In this document: positions 63,745-64,000 of the stretch, piece by piece
Layout: every line of letters begins with the position of its first letter
Numbering within the stretch: position 1 is the stretch's first letter
Assembly: GCF_028688795.1 (NCBI RefSeq)
Contig: NZ_JAQTXM010000006.1
Span: forward strand, 1 to 64,000
Length of the DNA stretch: 64,000 nt
Source of the DNA: Rhodoferax sp.
Lineage (GTDB): Bacteria; Pseudomonadota; Gammaproteobacteria; Burkholderiales; Burkholderiaceae_C
Direction: 5' to 3'
The notes under the pieces: model-generated
Told to the model about the DNA's origin: nothing
Database searches by the model: none
Seen by the model: only the letters and a program-made list of their open reading frames with translations
Program-made: the position numbers and the translations under genes

Positions 63745-64000
63745 ATGAGCCGCTGGCGCGCGTTGCGTTTTGACTTTTCAGCCATGGCCTCGCCTTGTAG
63801 CTTGCTGCTTGATGGCCAGGATGAACGCGTCATGCGTCGGGCTGCCAAGGCGGCGATCGCCGAGGTGCAGCGCATTGAACACAAATTTTCACGTTTCCGC
63901 GCCGCCAGCGTCATCAGCAGTATCAACCGTGCGGCCGGGATGGCGGCCGTGCCAGTAGATGCCGAAACCATGGGCCTGCTTGACTTTGCCCAAGCGCTTT
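63745..64000 (+). CDS. apbE: FAD:protein FMN transferase ApbE, N-terminal part (runs off the right edge)
   Basis: The first 85 codons of an ApbE-type enzyme, which attaches FMN covalently to Ser/Thr of target proteins. Seen: RFDFSAMASPCSLLLDG and EVQRIEHKFSRFRAASVISS, both diagnostic of the N-terminus of the domain. The start has no hydrophobic signal sequence, so this copy appears cytoplasmic, unlike most periplasmic ApbE lipoproteins. It follows the DUF3570 gene by 10 nt. Confidence 0.92.
   Translation, partial: MSRWRALRFDFSAMASPCSLLLDGQDERVMRRAAKAAIAEVQRIEHKFSRFRAASVISSINRAAGMAAVPVDAETMGLLDFAQAL

Overview
The window is a chromosomal segment of a betaproteobacterium, most likely order Burkholderiales, family Comamonadaceae (Rhodoferax/Polaromonas-like). 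This rests on the gene order tRNA-Tyr, tRNA-Gly, tRNA-Thr, tuf; a tryptophan operon ending in ung; a methionine synthase split into two genes; a monomeric isocitrate dehydrogenase; and G+C that looks like about 60 percent. No database was searched, so all names rest on motifs and family recognition. I see no phage, insertion sequence or CRISPR array.

Layout. 0-0.6 kb: tRNA-Tyr/Gly/Thr and the start of tuf on the minus strand, with a clear promoter. 0.6-14.4 kb, minus strand: trpE, then four inserted genes (a Cache-PAS-GGDEF diguanylate cyclase, a DUF1016 nuclease, a PhnD-like lipoprotein, a GGDEF-EAL protein), then trpG, ltaE, a LysE exporter, trpD, a 45-residue membrane peptide gene, trpC and ung. 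14.7-22.3 kb: four chemoreceptor genes and a periplasmic Cache protein; two receptors share a near-identical 1-kb signalling domain. 22.5-35.3 kb: recQ, split metH (N- and C-terminal parts separated by a Ca2+/Na+ antiporter gene and icd; the second part has an SAH riboswitch), an MFS transporter and comM. 35.3-37.5 kb: glnK-amtB with an NtrC box and a sigma-54 promoter. 37.7-42.9 kb: a SHOCT protein, MaoC hydratase, nitroreductase, thiolase and acyl-CoA ligase. 42.9-44.9 kb: the biotin ECF transporter bioMNY, in one operon with the ligase and thiolase. 45-49.6 kb: SMP-30 lactonase, yqjD-E-K and glcEF. 49.7-56.2 kb: an envelope cluster (glycine zipper, Spy-like, pyruvyl transferase, DUF2202 lipoprotein, three small secreted proteins) beside an OmpR/EnvZ-type two-component system. 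56.3-64 kb: aroG, dsbD, DUF5666, DUF6502, a TlpA-like thioredoxin, a DUF4266 lipoprotein, a DUF3570 barrel and the start of apbE.

Three things deserve most attention. (1) A small AT-rich, imperfectly palindromic repeat occurs nine times. Four copies lie in frame inside protein genes (lysE-like, the ORF after metH, glcE, dsbD), in both orientations and always in a tolerant loop or linker; the others sit in gene borders, and one supplies the Shine-Dalgarno of ltaE. This resembles the protein-coding palindromic elements of Rickettsia, but in a betaproteobacterium. (2) The right end holds a probable extracytoplasmic redox/flavinylation module (TlpA, DUF4266, DUF3570, ApbE); the DUF3570 barrel carries a sequence like the ApbE acceptor motif. 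dsbD and tlpA share a GGG-N7-CCC palindrome that looks like a common operator, and the divergent DUF6502 gene is a candidate regulator. (3) A 95-bp ungapped duplicated upstream element precedes two small secreted-protein genes next to the two-component system.
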